The position numbers were made by a program, and so were the translations under genes. The notes beneath the pieces were generated by a model. That model did not search any database and was not told where the DNA came from. It saw nothing but the letters and a program-made list of their open reading frames with translations. This document shows, piece after piece, positions 7,067 to 14,367 of a DNA stretch of 15,290 nt (position 1 is its first letter; each line of letters begins with the position of its first letter). Location of the stretch: the NCBI GenBank assembly GCA_937925775.1, contig CALAMM010000155.1, forward strand, positions 1 to 15,290, read 5' to 3'. The stretch comes from an uncultured Fimbriimonadales bacterium (lineage in GTDB: Bacteria; Armatimonadota; Fimbriimonadia; Fimbriimonadales; GBS-DC).

Positions 7067-8053
7067 ATGGCTCAAGAGACCCCATGGCTTTCGGAGGCGA
7101 ATGCCCACGCTGCTGCAGAGCAGGCGCGGGCGATTATACGCGCCGTCGAGCAGGTTATTCTGGGCAAGAGCGAGACCGTGCGGATGATGGTTATCGGGCT
7201 ACTCAGCGGCGGGCACTTGCTGATTGAAGATATTCCAGGAGTGGGCAAGACCACCTTAGCCCGTGCGATTGCGAAAGCGATTGGCGGGCAATTCCGCCGA
7301 ATCCAGTTCACGCCTGACCTGCTCCCTGCCGATGTGACGGGCTCGGTCATTTATAATCAGGCGCGTGGCGCGTTCGAGTTCCACCCTGGCCCCATCTTCG
7401 CGAACATCGTACTGGCGGACGAGATTAACCGCGCCACGCCGAAGACTCAATCCGCCCTGCTGGAGGCGATGGAGGAGCGCACGGTTTCTATCGAGGGCGA
7501 GTCGCATCCTCTGCCGCAGCCGTTCCTGGTGATTGCGACGCAGAACAATATCGAGATGGTAGGCACTTATCCATTGCCCGAGGCGCAGATGGATCGCTTC
7601 TTTGCGCGGGTCTCGCTGGGCTATCCCTCGCCGGAGGTGGAGGTGCAGATTTTGGAGACCCGCCAGCTCGACTCGCCTCTGGAGCAGCTCCAGCCTGTGC
7701 TGACGCCTGAAGCGTTGGTGGCACTGCAGGGTCAGACGCGACGCGTGTATCTCAGCCCTGCGGTGCGCCGTTACCTGGTGGAGGTGGTGAACGCCACGCG
7801 CCGTCATCCGAAGGTGATGCTGGGAGCCAGTCCTCGTGCCTCGCTCGCGTTGATGCTCGGAGCGCAGGCGCACGCGCTGCTCGCAGACCGCAACTATGTG
7901 ACCCCCGATGATGTGCAGCAGATGGCGCTCCCTGTGCTGGCGCACCGCCTGATGCTCCGCTCGGACGGCATCGGCACCACGCGGGCAGAGACCGTGATAC
8001 GGGAGATTCTGAACCAAATTCCCGTGCCGATAGGGGGCGAAGCACCTGCATGA
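7067..8053 (+). CDS. MoxR-family AAA+ ATPase
   Basis: This 328-residue protein has the full set of MoxR AAA+ motifs: Walker A IPGVGKTTLA (56-65), Walker B IVLADEINRATPKTQ (114-128), sensor 1 VIATQN (155-160) and the MoxR hallmark YPLPEAQMDRF (168-178), plus a C-terminal lid (about 230-328). MoxR ATPases act in the cytoplasm as chaperones that help assemble or activate protein complexes, usually with a DUF58 partner encoded next door. It is the first gene of a three-gene operon and overlaps DUF58 by 4 nt (ATGA). A TACACT box 8 nt before the ATG suggests leaderless translation. Confidence 0.95.
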   Translation: MAQETPWLSEANAHAAAEQARAIIRAVEQVILGKSETVRMMVIGLLSGGHLLIEDIPGVGKTTLARAIAKAIGGQFRRIQFTPDLLPADVTGSVIYNQARGAFEFHPGPIFANIVLADEINRATPKTQSALLEAMEERTVSIEGESHPLPQPFLVIATQNNIEMVGTYPLPEAQMDRFFARVSLGYPSPEVEVQILETRQLDSPLEQLQPVLTPEALVALQGQTRRVYLSPAVRRYLVEVVNATRRHPKVMLGASPRASLALMLGAQAHALLADRNYVTPDDVQQMALPVLAHRLMLRSDGIGTTRAETVIREILNQIPVPIGGEAPA

Positions 8054-9117
8054 GAGAGTATAAACTGACCGCGTTGATGGCGGCGACCTCGTTTCTGCTC
8101 TGTTCGGGGCTGATGACGAACAACCGCCAAATGTATTGGATGGCGAGCGTGCTGGGTGCGCTGATGCTGGGCGCGTACCTCCTGGTGAAACGCGGCACGC
8201 AGCAGGTCAATGTGCGTCGTCACTGCCCGCCCGAACTGGTGGAAGGCGAAACGGTGGAGGCGCAGCTCGAGATCACGCCCAAGGCACGCGGCGGTTGGCT
8301 CTGGGTGCAAGCCCAAGAGACCGCCTCCTCAGGGCTGGCGATTGAACCGATAGAGGTGGAGCAGGCTACCCCCTTCAGCGGCGTAGTGCGCTATCGTCTC
8401 AGTGCCCTGCGTCGTGGGGCGCAGCGGCTCGGACCTGTGAAACTGACGCTCTCCGACCCGTTCGGGCTGTTCATCCAGTCCCAGCAGGTTGAGGACACAG
8501 CGCCGATACTGGTGCTGCCGCGTCCTGTGGCGATGCCGAACTGGAGCTGGGAGGGCGGCGGGCGCGGGCGGTTCGTCGCCTCGTCCTTGCGCGGGCGACG
8601 CGGCGAGGGCACTGATTGGCATGGCGTACGCCCGTATATTCCTGGCGACCCGCTGCGTCGCATCCACTGGCGTGCCACTGCCCGACACGGCGACTGGCAT
8701 GTCAAAGAGTTCGAGACGAGCCAGCTTGCGCCAACTGTGATTGCGCTGGAGCAAGCCCCCACTTGGCGTGCCGAGGGCGACGCTTACCCCGACTTTGACC
8801 AGGCAATCCGCCACATCGCATGGATTGCGCTGGAAGCCCCCCGACAGGGCGTCGCGCTGATTCTCGTCGGCTCGAACCTGCCTGAGGTGCGCCTCACGCC
8901 CGAAACTTATACCGACCCGCGCACCCTGTTGCGCCAACTCGCCCGCATCCAGCCCGACGCCGACCACTCAATCTTGGACGATTTACCGCGCCTCGTCCAG
9001 CAGTACGGCGAGCAGTATCGGATTGTGCTGTTCGTGCCCCCGCAGGAATACGGTATTTTCCATGCAAGGGCGCAGAGCTATCAGGCGCAAGGCTATTCTG
9101 TAGAGGTCTATGCGTGA
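8050..9117 (+). CDS. DUF58 domain protein, MoxR partner
   Basis: This 355-residue protein has two N-terminal membrane helices (about 6-22 and 29-46), a beta-rich region with the DPFGL motif (136-140), and the DUF58 core GEGTDWHGVRPYIPGD followed by PLRRIHWRATARHGDW (about 185-216). After the core comes a von Willebrand A-like fold (about 222-355). DUF58 proteins are encoded with MoxR ATPases across bacteria and are thought to act as membrane-linked adaptors or substrates. In many genomes the next gene is a transglutaminase-like membrane protein. Here that place is taken by the Enzyme I-like protein, whose start codon overlaps this stop by 8 nt (ATGCGTGA). Confidence 0.92.
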   Translation: MREYKLTALMAATSFLLCSGLMTNNRQMYWMASVLGALMLGAYLLVKRGTQQVNVRRHCPPELVEGETVEAQLEITPKARGGWLWVQAQETASSGLAIEPIEVEQATPFSGVVRYRLSALRRGAQRLGPVKLTLSDPFGLFIQSQQVEDTAPILVLPRPVAMPNWSWEGGGRGRFVASSLRGRRGEGTDWHGVRPYIPGDPLRRIHWRATARHGDWHVKEFETSQLAPTVIALEQAPTWRAEGDAYPDFDQAIRHIAWIALEAPRQGVALILVGSNLPEVRLTPETYTDPRTLLRQLARIQPDADHSILDDLPRLVQQYGEQYRIVLFVPPQEYGIFHARAQSYQAQGYSVEVYA

Positions 9118-10348
9118 ACGGTCAACCGCGCCGCCTGCGCGATGGACACTGTACGGTCTGCCCCTGCGGAAGGGGCTGGCGTTAGGCGTTGGGGCGCCAC
9201 TTTACCTGCCCACCTACGGCAGTCCCATCTGGTTTGACCCCCGCCTCTTCGCGCAGGATGAGGACGAGTGGCAAGCCATCGAGTATCGGATGCCGACTGA
9301 GCCAGTGGAGGTGATTGGTCTTGTGCGTGCGCTCCACGACATTCCGCCCGTGCTGGCGCCCTATGTGCGTGTGGTCGGCTGGATTGTGGAGCATGCGCCT
9401 GACCCGCCGCTACCGTCCGTGCCCATCCTCCTTGTGCCGAAGCTGCCTGCGCTTCTGCCTCCTGAGGCGACGGTCGTGCTGGATGCGAACGCAGGGGTGG
9501 CGTACATCGAGCCGAGCGTCGAGGTGCTTGCGCGCTATCAGAGCCAGCTGCTGCGCGTCGCGACACACGCACGCTATCATCTGGAGAGTGCCCATCTGCC
9601 CATAGTCACTTGGGATGGGCAACAGGTGCAGGTTGGGGGCGTCGCGGCGGACTGGGAGGCGATTGCTTGGGTCGCGAGTGTCGGGGCAGAGCTGGTCTGG
9701 CTTTCTGCGGATACCCTGCCCGAACGCATCACGACGATTGCCCACGCGCTGGGAGGCAAACCGCTCTGGCTCCATGACCCTTCCGCTGCTGCACGCGACG
9801 ATGCCCACTGGCAACGCCTGCTGCGCATGAGCGCGGAGATGAACCTGACACTGTTCGTCGACACCCACGATGCCCTGCAGGAGGCGCGCGATTCGTTGGA
9901 AGCGGCGCGTGAAGCGCTGCGTGCGGAGCATACCCCGCTGGGCGCGCTGGAAGTCGGGCTGGCGCTGAACGACGCAGGTGCAAAGACGCTCACCGAAAGC
10001 GAGTCGGACTCGTTGACGCCTGAACCCCCGTATGCTGTTTGCTGGCGCGTTGAGCGATTCACGAAGGAAGTCACGGCGTCGCTTTGGGCGCAGCAGGCGG
10101 TCGCCCGTGCGCTGGGCGTTCGGCGTGCCTTGACCGTGCCCGATGCGCGCCCCGAAACGCTGGCGCTCGCGCTGGGGATGGAGCCGCACGCGCTCTTGCT
10201 ACCGCCTGACGCGCTCGCGGACGCCAAGACGCGCTTGGCACGACTGAGCATCGCGGAATGTCGCGAGTGGCTGCTGCAGCGGCTACGACGCTGGCGCGAC
10301 GCCACCCTGCGTTCTCAGCCGCACGAGTGGCTCCAGCAAAGAGCCTAA
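9110..10348 (+). CDS. Degenerate PEP-utilising Enzyme I-like protein (probable pseudoenzyme)
   Basis: By reading alone I match this 412-residue protein, in order, to PTS Enzyme I/PEP-utilising enzymes. The opening GLPLRKGLALGVGAPLYL (16-33) fits the GI.aspGiaiGpa start. VEVIGLVRALHDIPPVL (66-82) fits the carrier domain, and VVLDANAGVAYIEPSVEVL (122-140) fits its end (vDG..G.v.inPs.e). LPIVTWDGQQVQV and GAELVWL (163-198) fit the barrel entry. LRMSAEMNLTLFVDTHDAL (238-256) fits the strand that in Enzyme I reads MfPMi. The tail 338-390 fits the closing LLlGmG region. The GG.tSH phosphohistidine motif, the GLFRTEFL arginine and the CGE motif are absent, and the HPr-binding helical domain seems missing (Enzyme I is about 570 residues). 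I infer a non-catalytic relative. If the match fails, this is an unknown third gene of the MoxR-DUF58 operon. Confidence 0.55.
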   Translation: MRERSTAPPARWTLYGLPLRKGLALGVGAPLYLPTYGSPIWFDPRLFAQDEDEWQAIEYRMPTEPVEVIGLVRALHDIPPVLAPYVRVVGWIVEHAPDPPLPSVPILLVPKLPALLPPEATVVLDANAGVAYIEPSVEVLARYQSQLLRVATHARYHLESAHLPIVTWDGQQVQVGGVAADWEAIAWVASVGAELVWLSADTLPERITTIAHALGGKPLWLHDPSAAARDDAHWQRLLRMSAEMNLTLFVDTHDALQEARDSLEAAREALRAEHTPLGALEVGLALNDAGAKTLTESESDSLTPEPPYAVCWRVERFTKEVTASLWAQQAVARALGVRRALTVPDARPETLALALGMEPHALLLPPDALADAKTRLARLSIAECREWLLQRLRRWRDATLRSQPHEWLQQRA

Positions 10349-11200
10349 TCACTCGTTCACACGCGCACCCCAGAGCAGGCGGTCGCGCAGTTTTTCGAAG
10401 AATTCGCCTTCGTTGAACGAGAGCAGTTTCGTGCGATAGGGTGCGGCGGTGATGTGGACGGTTTGCCCGATGTTCAGCGTCTGGTGGCGTCTGCCGTCGG
10501 TGGTCATAATCGCCTGCGCGTGGGGTTCGTTGGTGGCTTCGCAGCCGATTTCGATGCGAATGCGTGCGCTGGGCGGCAGCACGAGTGGGCGCGCGCCGAG
10601 CGTATGCGGTGAAATCGGGGTGAGAATCAACGCCTCGGTTTGCGGATGCACGACAGGTGCGCCTGCCGAGAGCGCGTAGGCGGTGGAGCCTGTGGGGGTG
10701 GCGACCAGCGAGCCGTCCGCAGGGTAGGTGGTGAGCAGGAGCTCGTTGATGCGAATGGTGAAGTTGAGCATCGGCGCAGTTGGCATGCGCAGCAGAGTAA
10801 TCTCGTTCAGGGCAACGGAGACACGCACCTCGCCCTCGACACGCGCTTGCACCATCAGCCGTTCCTGCACTTGATAGTCTCCTGCCCGCCAGCGTTGGAG
10901 CGCGTCGAGAATCTCTTCTGGCTCCACCTGAGCGATGAAGCCGAATCGCCCCAGATGCACGCCGAGCAGGGGAACACCTGCGGGTGCGGCGAGCGCGGCC
11001 CCTGTAAGGAGTGTGCCGTCGCCGCCGAGCGTGATTACCAGGGCAAGGTCGGGGTCAGGTGGCTGGCTCCAGCGGGCGGCGGTCGGTTGGTCTGCCAGCA
11101 CGATGCCGTAGCCCGCCGCTCGCAGCCACTGAGCCGTCTCCTGCGCCCGACGCGCCGCCTCCGGCTTGCCCGCGTTGTAGATAATCAGCACATTCGCCAT
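10349..11200 (-). CDS. nadK: NAD kinase
   Basis: This 283-residue cytoplasmic enzyme phosphorylates NAD to NADP using ATP or polyphosphate. The hallmarks are present: LGGDGTLL (58-65) with the catalytic Asp61, the NE pair at 132-133, and the glycine-rich ATPTGSTAYALSAG motif (167-180) preceded by YPADGS. The beta-sandwich C-terminal domain follows (about 190-270). Length and motif order are normal. Its ATG follows the TAG of the TPR gene by a single base, so the two are likely co-translated. Its stop (10351-10349) directly abuts the stop of the convergent Enzyme I-like gene with no base between. Confidence 0.95.
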   Translation of the reverse strand: MANVLIIYNAGKPEAARRAQETAQWLRAAGYGIVLADQPTAARWSQPPDPDLALVITLGGDGTLLTGAALAAPAGVPLLGVHLGRFGFIAQVEPEEILDALQRWRAGDYQVQERLMVQARVEGEVRVSVALNEITLLRMPTAPMLNFTIRINELLLTTYPADGSLVATPTGSTAYALSAGAPVVHPQTEALILTPISPHTLGARPLVLPPSARIRIEIGCEATNEPHAQAIMTTDGRRHQTLNIGQTVHITAAPYRTKLLSFNEGEFFEKLRDRLLWGARVNE

Positions 11201-11201
11201 G

Positions 11202-12623
11202 CTATCGCTTCGTCAGTCGCTCCAAGTTCTTGCGGGCGTCTTCCAGTTTCGGGTCTAACTTCAACGCTTCCTGATAGCGCGTGCGCGCTTTAGCAATCTG
11301 TCCTGCGCGCTCGTAGGCTGCACCCAAGTTGTTTAGGTAGACTGCAGAGGTCGGGTTCAGCGACACGGCGCGCTCCAGCGCTTGAATCGCCTCCTGGATG
11401 CGGTTGGTGCGCATTAGCGCGATGCCGAGATTGTTCCATGCGGCGTGAGCCTGCGGGTTGTCCTTCAACACGGCTCGATACTGGGCTTCTGCACTGCGAA
11501 GGTCGCCTTTTTCGAGCATCAAGTCGCCGAGCGCAAGGCGTGCCTCCTGATTTTTCGGGTCGGCTGCGATGACCTGCTGGTAGAGTTTGAGCGCCTCGTC
11601 GGTTTCGCCTTTGCGCCGTTTCGCCGTCGCCAAGTTCAGGCGGGCTGTATTCAGGCGCGGGTTGATTTCCAGAGCGCGTTCCAGCGTCGTTATCGCGTCA
11701 TCGAGTCGTGCTTGACGGAGTTGCACGAAGCCGAGTTGGTTGAGAGCCTCCGCGTCGTTCGGGCGGAGGGAGAGCGCGTTCTCGAACGAGTTCGCCGCGG
11801 CGGCAAGGTTGCCTTTCTGGAGGTGAGCGACGCCGAGATTGTAATGGAGGTCAGGGTTGTCGGGATTGGCGGCGATGCCTCTTTGCAGTGCCTGGATTGC
11901 CTTATCATGTTGGCGTAGGCGCATGTACGCCTCGCCGAGCTTGAGCCAGCCGCCCGCCTCGTTGGGGATTTCGGGCATCGCTTGCTCCAGGTGCTTCGCC
12001 GCTTCTTGCCACTGACCCTGTGTCGCCAATATCAGCGCGTAGTTATAGCGGAAGGTCGGGTTGCGGGGGGCTAACTCCACTGCCCGCTTGTAGTGCTGCG
12101 CCGCCCGTGCGTTCTGCTGCATCATCTGATAAGCATAGCCCAGATTATTGTGGGCATTCGCGTCGTTGGGGTTCAAACGAATCGCTTCTTGATACCGCTC
12201 AATGGCTTTCTGGTACTGGCGCAGCTTGGTGTAGAGGTTGCCCAGATTGTAGTGGGCGTCGGCATCGTTGGGTTTGATTTTGATTGCGCGTTCATAAGCA
12301 CTGATGGACTTCTCCAACTGGTTGGTATGCAGGTAGGCGTTGCCGAGGTTGTTCCACGCTTCCGCACTGTTGGGCGTCAGGCGGGTGGCTTTCTCCAGCA
12401 TCGGCACGGCTTCCGCATAACGCCCCGCCTTCAGGTAGAGATAGCCCAGCCAGTTGACCACTGTAGGGTTGTTTTCGTCGCGTTGGTACAACCTCTCAAA
12501 CGCCTCAATCGCTTCCTGCGTCTTCCCTTGATTTGCCAAGTTAACCGCCTCACCTACGGTTTGTGCGTTCATCACTAAGAGTAGCGAAAGAACCAGCATC
12601 CAACTCGCCACAGTTCGCATCAT
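11202..12623 (-). CDS. Secreted or periplasmic TPR-repeat protein
   Basis: This 473-residue protein consists of a hydrophobic signal-like N-terminus (residues 1-20, MMRTVASWMLVLSLLLVMNA) followed by about 13 tandem 34-residue tetratricopeptide repeats. Each has the W/Y-NLG-AY pattern (for example AWNNLGNAYLHTNQLEKSI, AHYNLGNLYTKLRQYQKAI). TPR arrays form superhelical scaffolds for protein-protein contacts; no other domain is present. There is no lipobox cysteine after the hydrophobic segment, so export by signal peptidase I or retention as an anchor are both possible. ATG 12623 is chosen for the GGAGG 5 nt upstream. The frame stays open 960 nt further upstream, but that stretch overlaps another gene and has no signal. 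It sits directly before nadK with one base between. Confidence 0.9.
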   Translation of the reverse strand: MMRTVASWMLVLSLLLVMNAQTVGEAVNLANQGKTQEAIEAFERLYQRDENNPTVVNWLGYLYLKAGRYAEAVPMLEKATRLTPNSAEAWNNLGNAYLHTNQLEKSISAYERAIKIKPNDADAHYNLGNLYTKLRQYQKAIERYQEAIRLNPNDANAHNNLGYAYQMMQQNARAAQHYKRAVELAPRNPTFRYNYALILATQGQWQEAAKHLEQAMPEIPNEAGGWLKLGEAYMRLRQHDKAIQALQRGIAANPDNPDLHYNLGVAHLQKGNLAAAANSFENALSLRPNDAEALNQLGFVQLRQARLDDAITTLERALEINPRLNTARLNLATAKRRKGETDEALKLYQQVIAADPKNQEARLALGDLMLEKGDLRSAEAQYRAVLKDNPQAHAAWNNLGIALMRTNRIQEAIQALERAVSLNPTSAVYLNNLGAAYERAGQIAKARTRYQEALKLDPKLEDARKNLERLTKR

Positions 12624-12653
12624 ACTTGCCTCCAGAGCGTTTAGACGCCTCGA

Positions 12654-12682
12654 AGTATACCCGTGTGCCTGAGGGTTTCCCT
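12654..12682 (-). promoter_or_regulatory. Promoter region of the TPR-nadK operon with inverted repeat
   Basis: GGGTATACT on the minus strand (hexamer 12659-12654) stands 30 nt before ATG 12623, giving a leader that carries a GGAGG ribosome-binding site. A short perfect inverted repeat, AGGG-TTT-CCCT (12672-12682), falls where the -35 would be, so it may be an operator; no good -35 hexamer is visible. A small hairpin GCGT-CTAA-ACGC is in the leader. Confidence 0.4.
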
Positions 12683-12861
12683 TGCTGTCGGCGTGTTCTA
12701 ACCATGTCTCCCAAATGAAAAGCACCTTAAAACAGGAGGAAATGTGTGGAACCGCAGTCATGTTAGTCGTTGAGCGTGATTGCGCTTGCGTTGGTGGTGT
12801 CGGTGGTGCTGTCGTTGTTTTTACCTCCGTCGGGAGGCGAGGAAGCAAGGAAGCGGTGAGG

Positions 12862-12902
12862 CATTTCTGTGCGACGACAGGAATGTCGTCGCGCCAGAAA
12901 TG
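12862..12902 (-). other. Long stem-loop downstream of the arsR operon
   Basis: Outer arms CATTTCTG (12862-12869) and CAGAAATG (12895-12902) pair over 8 bp. Inner arms GCGACGACA (12871-12879) and TGTCGTCGC (12884-12892) pair over 9 bp around a GGAA loop, with only 1 and 2 unpaired bases at the joint. It begins 18 nt after the stop of the membrane-protein gene (12920). Placement suits a terminator or 3' mRNA stabiliser on the minus strand, but no T-run follows. A second hairpin, CCTCC-GTCG-GGAGG, is at 12824-12837. The remainder of 12683-12861 holds no gene I can support. Confidence 0.5.
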
Positions 12903-12919
12903 GGCGTTTGCGCAGTGTG

Positions 12920-13774
12920 TTAGTAGCTGCTGCTTTGTCCCATGTAGGCGTTGTAGGCGAGACCAACCGCCGCGCCGCCCACGACAATCAAGATTGCCAG
13001 TGTCAGCGCGAGCCGTCTCAGAGGCGATTGGCGTTGCAGGGCGGGGAGCAGGTGCAGCGCAGGCACCAGCGCCAGCAAATACAGCGTGATGAGCTGCCCC
13101 AGCGTCAGGTAAGCGAAGCCGAACGCCGTAGTCCAGAGCGAGAAGTAGAGGAGCAGGGTGAGTGCGACGGCGCCGCGTCCCAGGGTGAACCCGCGCAGCA
13201 GCGACAGGAGAACGCCGATACCGACGACCGCGCCCAGCGTGCCTGTCAGCTGCGCCAGCGACGCGCTCTTCGCCCCGTAGAATAACACGCCCGCGCCGAT
13301 ACCTCCCAGCAGCGCCATCTGCAGCGGCGTCCCTACGCCCGCCGCATCGCCCAGCGGTGCGCAAAGGGTCATCAGTAGCCATGCTCCGAGCGCGAAGCCG
13401 ACAATGTACGCCATGCCCGCTGTGTTCGACCAGTATCCCGCTTCCATCAGGGTGTAAAATGGCGGTACGAACAGCCAGAGTGCCCCAAGCAGTGCGCCCC
13501 ATGCCCACACCCAACGATATGCTGCGCCAATCCCCGCCAGCCAGCCGAGCGGTACGGCGAACAGCGCGTGCCAAAATACCCACTGCGTGGCGTCAATCGG
13601 AGGGAAATCGGGGCGGCCTTGCACGCGCCAGTAGAGCAGGGCAAACCCGACGCTCACCCCCAGCGGCGCGAGCCAGAAGTGGGCGCGGCGGTGCTGCCAG
13701 CCCAGCAGCCAAATCACCCCAGCCACCAGCGCCGCCAGCCCCGCCGTTAGCGCGCTCGATAGCACCACGCTCAC
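12920..13774 (-). CDS. Multi-pass membrane protein of unknown function
   Basis: This 284-residue, very hydrophobic protein has roughly nine or ten predicted membrane segments separated by short loops, rich in Gly, Ala, Leu and Trp (for example ALVAGVIWLLGW near the start and LTLAILIVVGGAAVGLAY near the end). It ends in a short polar tail, YMGQSSSY. I do not recognise the family. The GTG start at 13774 overlaps the yceI-like stop by 4 nt (GTGA), so it is translationally coupled and probably controlled by the same ArsR repressor. In E. coli a YceI gene is also followed by a membrane protein gene (a cytochrome b561), but no obvious haem-ligand histidine pattern is seen here. It is the last gene of its operon. 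Confidence 0.75.
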   Translation of the reverse strand: MSVVLSSALTAGLAALVAGVIWLLGWQHRRAHFWLAPLGVSVGFALLYWRVQGRPDFPPIDATQWVFWHALFAVPLGWLAGIGAAYRWVWAWGALLGALWLFVPPFYTLMEAGYWSNTAGMAYIVGFALGAWLLMTLCAPLGDAAGVGTPLQMALLGGIGAGVLFYGAKSASLAQLTGTLGAVVGIGVLLSLLRGFTLGRGAVALTLLLYFSLWTTAFGFAYLTLGQLITLYLLALVPALHLLPALQRQSPLRRLALTLAILIVVGGAAVGLAYNAYMGQSSSY

Positions 13775-14367
13775 TGACGAATGCCCTCCACCGCGAAAGT
13801 CACCCGCACCTCGTCCGCCAAACCGCCGTTCAACCCGTAGCTGACATTGAACTGGCTGCGACGGATTGTGAAAGTGGTCTCGAAACCGATAATCTCCTGA
13901 CCGCGCTGGTTGCGCCCCTTGCCCGTGAAGGTCACACGCGCGGTAATCGGGCGTGTCACCCCGCGTATCGTCAGATTGCCCTCCACCTCGACAGTGGTGT
14001 TGTTAATCTTGCGCACGCGCGTGCTTTTGAAAGTAATCTTAGGGAACTGGCGCGTGTTGAAAAAGTCGGGGCTACGCAGGTGGTCATCGCGCTGGCTGTT
14101 GCCCGTGTCCACGCTGCTCGCATCGATCTCCAGCTCAATTGAGCTGTTCGCAGGGTTCTTCTCGTCCACGACAATCGTGCCCGAAAAGGTGTTGAATCGC
14201 CCGTAGGCGTATCCCGTGTTCAGGTGCTTCACGCGAAAGATAATAAACGAATGAACGGGGTCGATTCGGTAAGTCACGGGTTGCGCCTGCACCGATTGGA
14301 CTGAGCTGACCAGCATCGCCAAGATTGCCCCATGCGCCAAGAGGCGCGTTCGAAACATCCTATCCAT
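13771..14367 (-). CDS. YceI-family secreted lipid-binding-like protein
   Basis: This 198-residue protein has a signal peptide (about residues 1-29, cleavage expected near VQAQP) and a YceI beta-barrel domain. The family pattern is clear: YRIDPVHSFIIFRVKHLNTG (about 32-51), GRFNTFSGTIVVDE, then SSIELEIDASSVDTGNSQRD, HLRSPDFFNTRQFPKITFKS, and GNLTIRGVTRPITARVTF. YceI proteins are lipocalin-like barrels that bind isoprenoid-type lipids in the periplasm. ATG 14367 is preceded by GGAGG and overlaps the arsR stop by 8 nt (ATGGATAG). The longer frame to 14499 runs through arsR and is not used. It is the middle gene of the arsR operon. Confidence 0.93.
   Translation of the reverse strand: MDRMFRTRLLAHGAILAMLVSSVQSVQAQPVTYRIDPVHSFIIFRVKHLNTGYAYGRFNTFSGTIVVDEKNPANSSIELEIDASSVDTGNSQRDDHLRSPDFFNTRQFPKITFKSTRVRKINNTTVEVEGNLTIRGVTRPITARVTFTGKGRNQRGQEIIGFETTFTIRRSQFNVSYGLNGGLADEVRVTFAVEGIRQ

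Noticed and set aside
10349..12623. A functional pathway link between the TPR protein and NAD kinase
   Set aside because: They are one base apart and surely co-transcribed, but nothing in the TPR protein points to NAD metabolism; shared transcription alone is not evidence of function.
12682..13089. Plus-strand frame in the arsR/TPR gap with an AGGAGG just before ATG 12742
   Set aside because: The ribosome-binding site is only 2 nt from the ATG, the protein is Cys/Arg/Val low-complexity, and the frame runs antisense into the membrane-protein gene.
12624..13583. A 960-nt upstream in-frame extension of the TPR protein
   Set aside because: It overlaps the membrane-protein gene on the same strand, is low-complexity, lacks a start signal, and would bury the signal-like N-terminus that follows a good GGAGG at ATG 12623.
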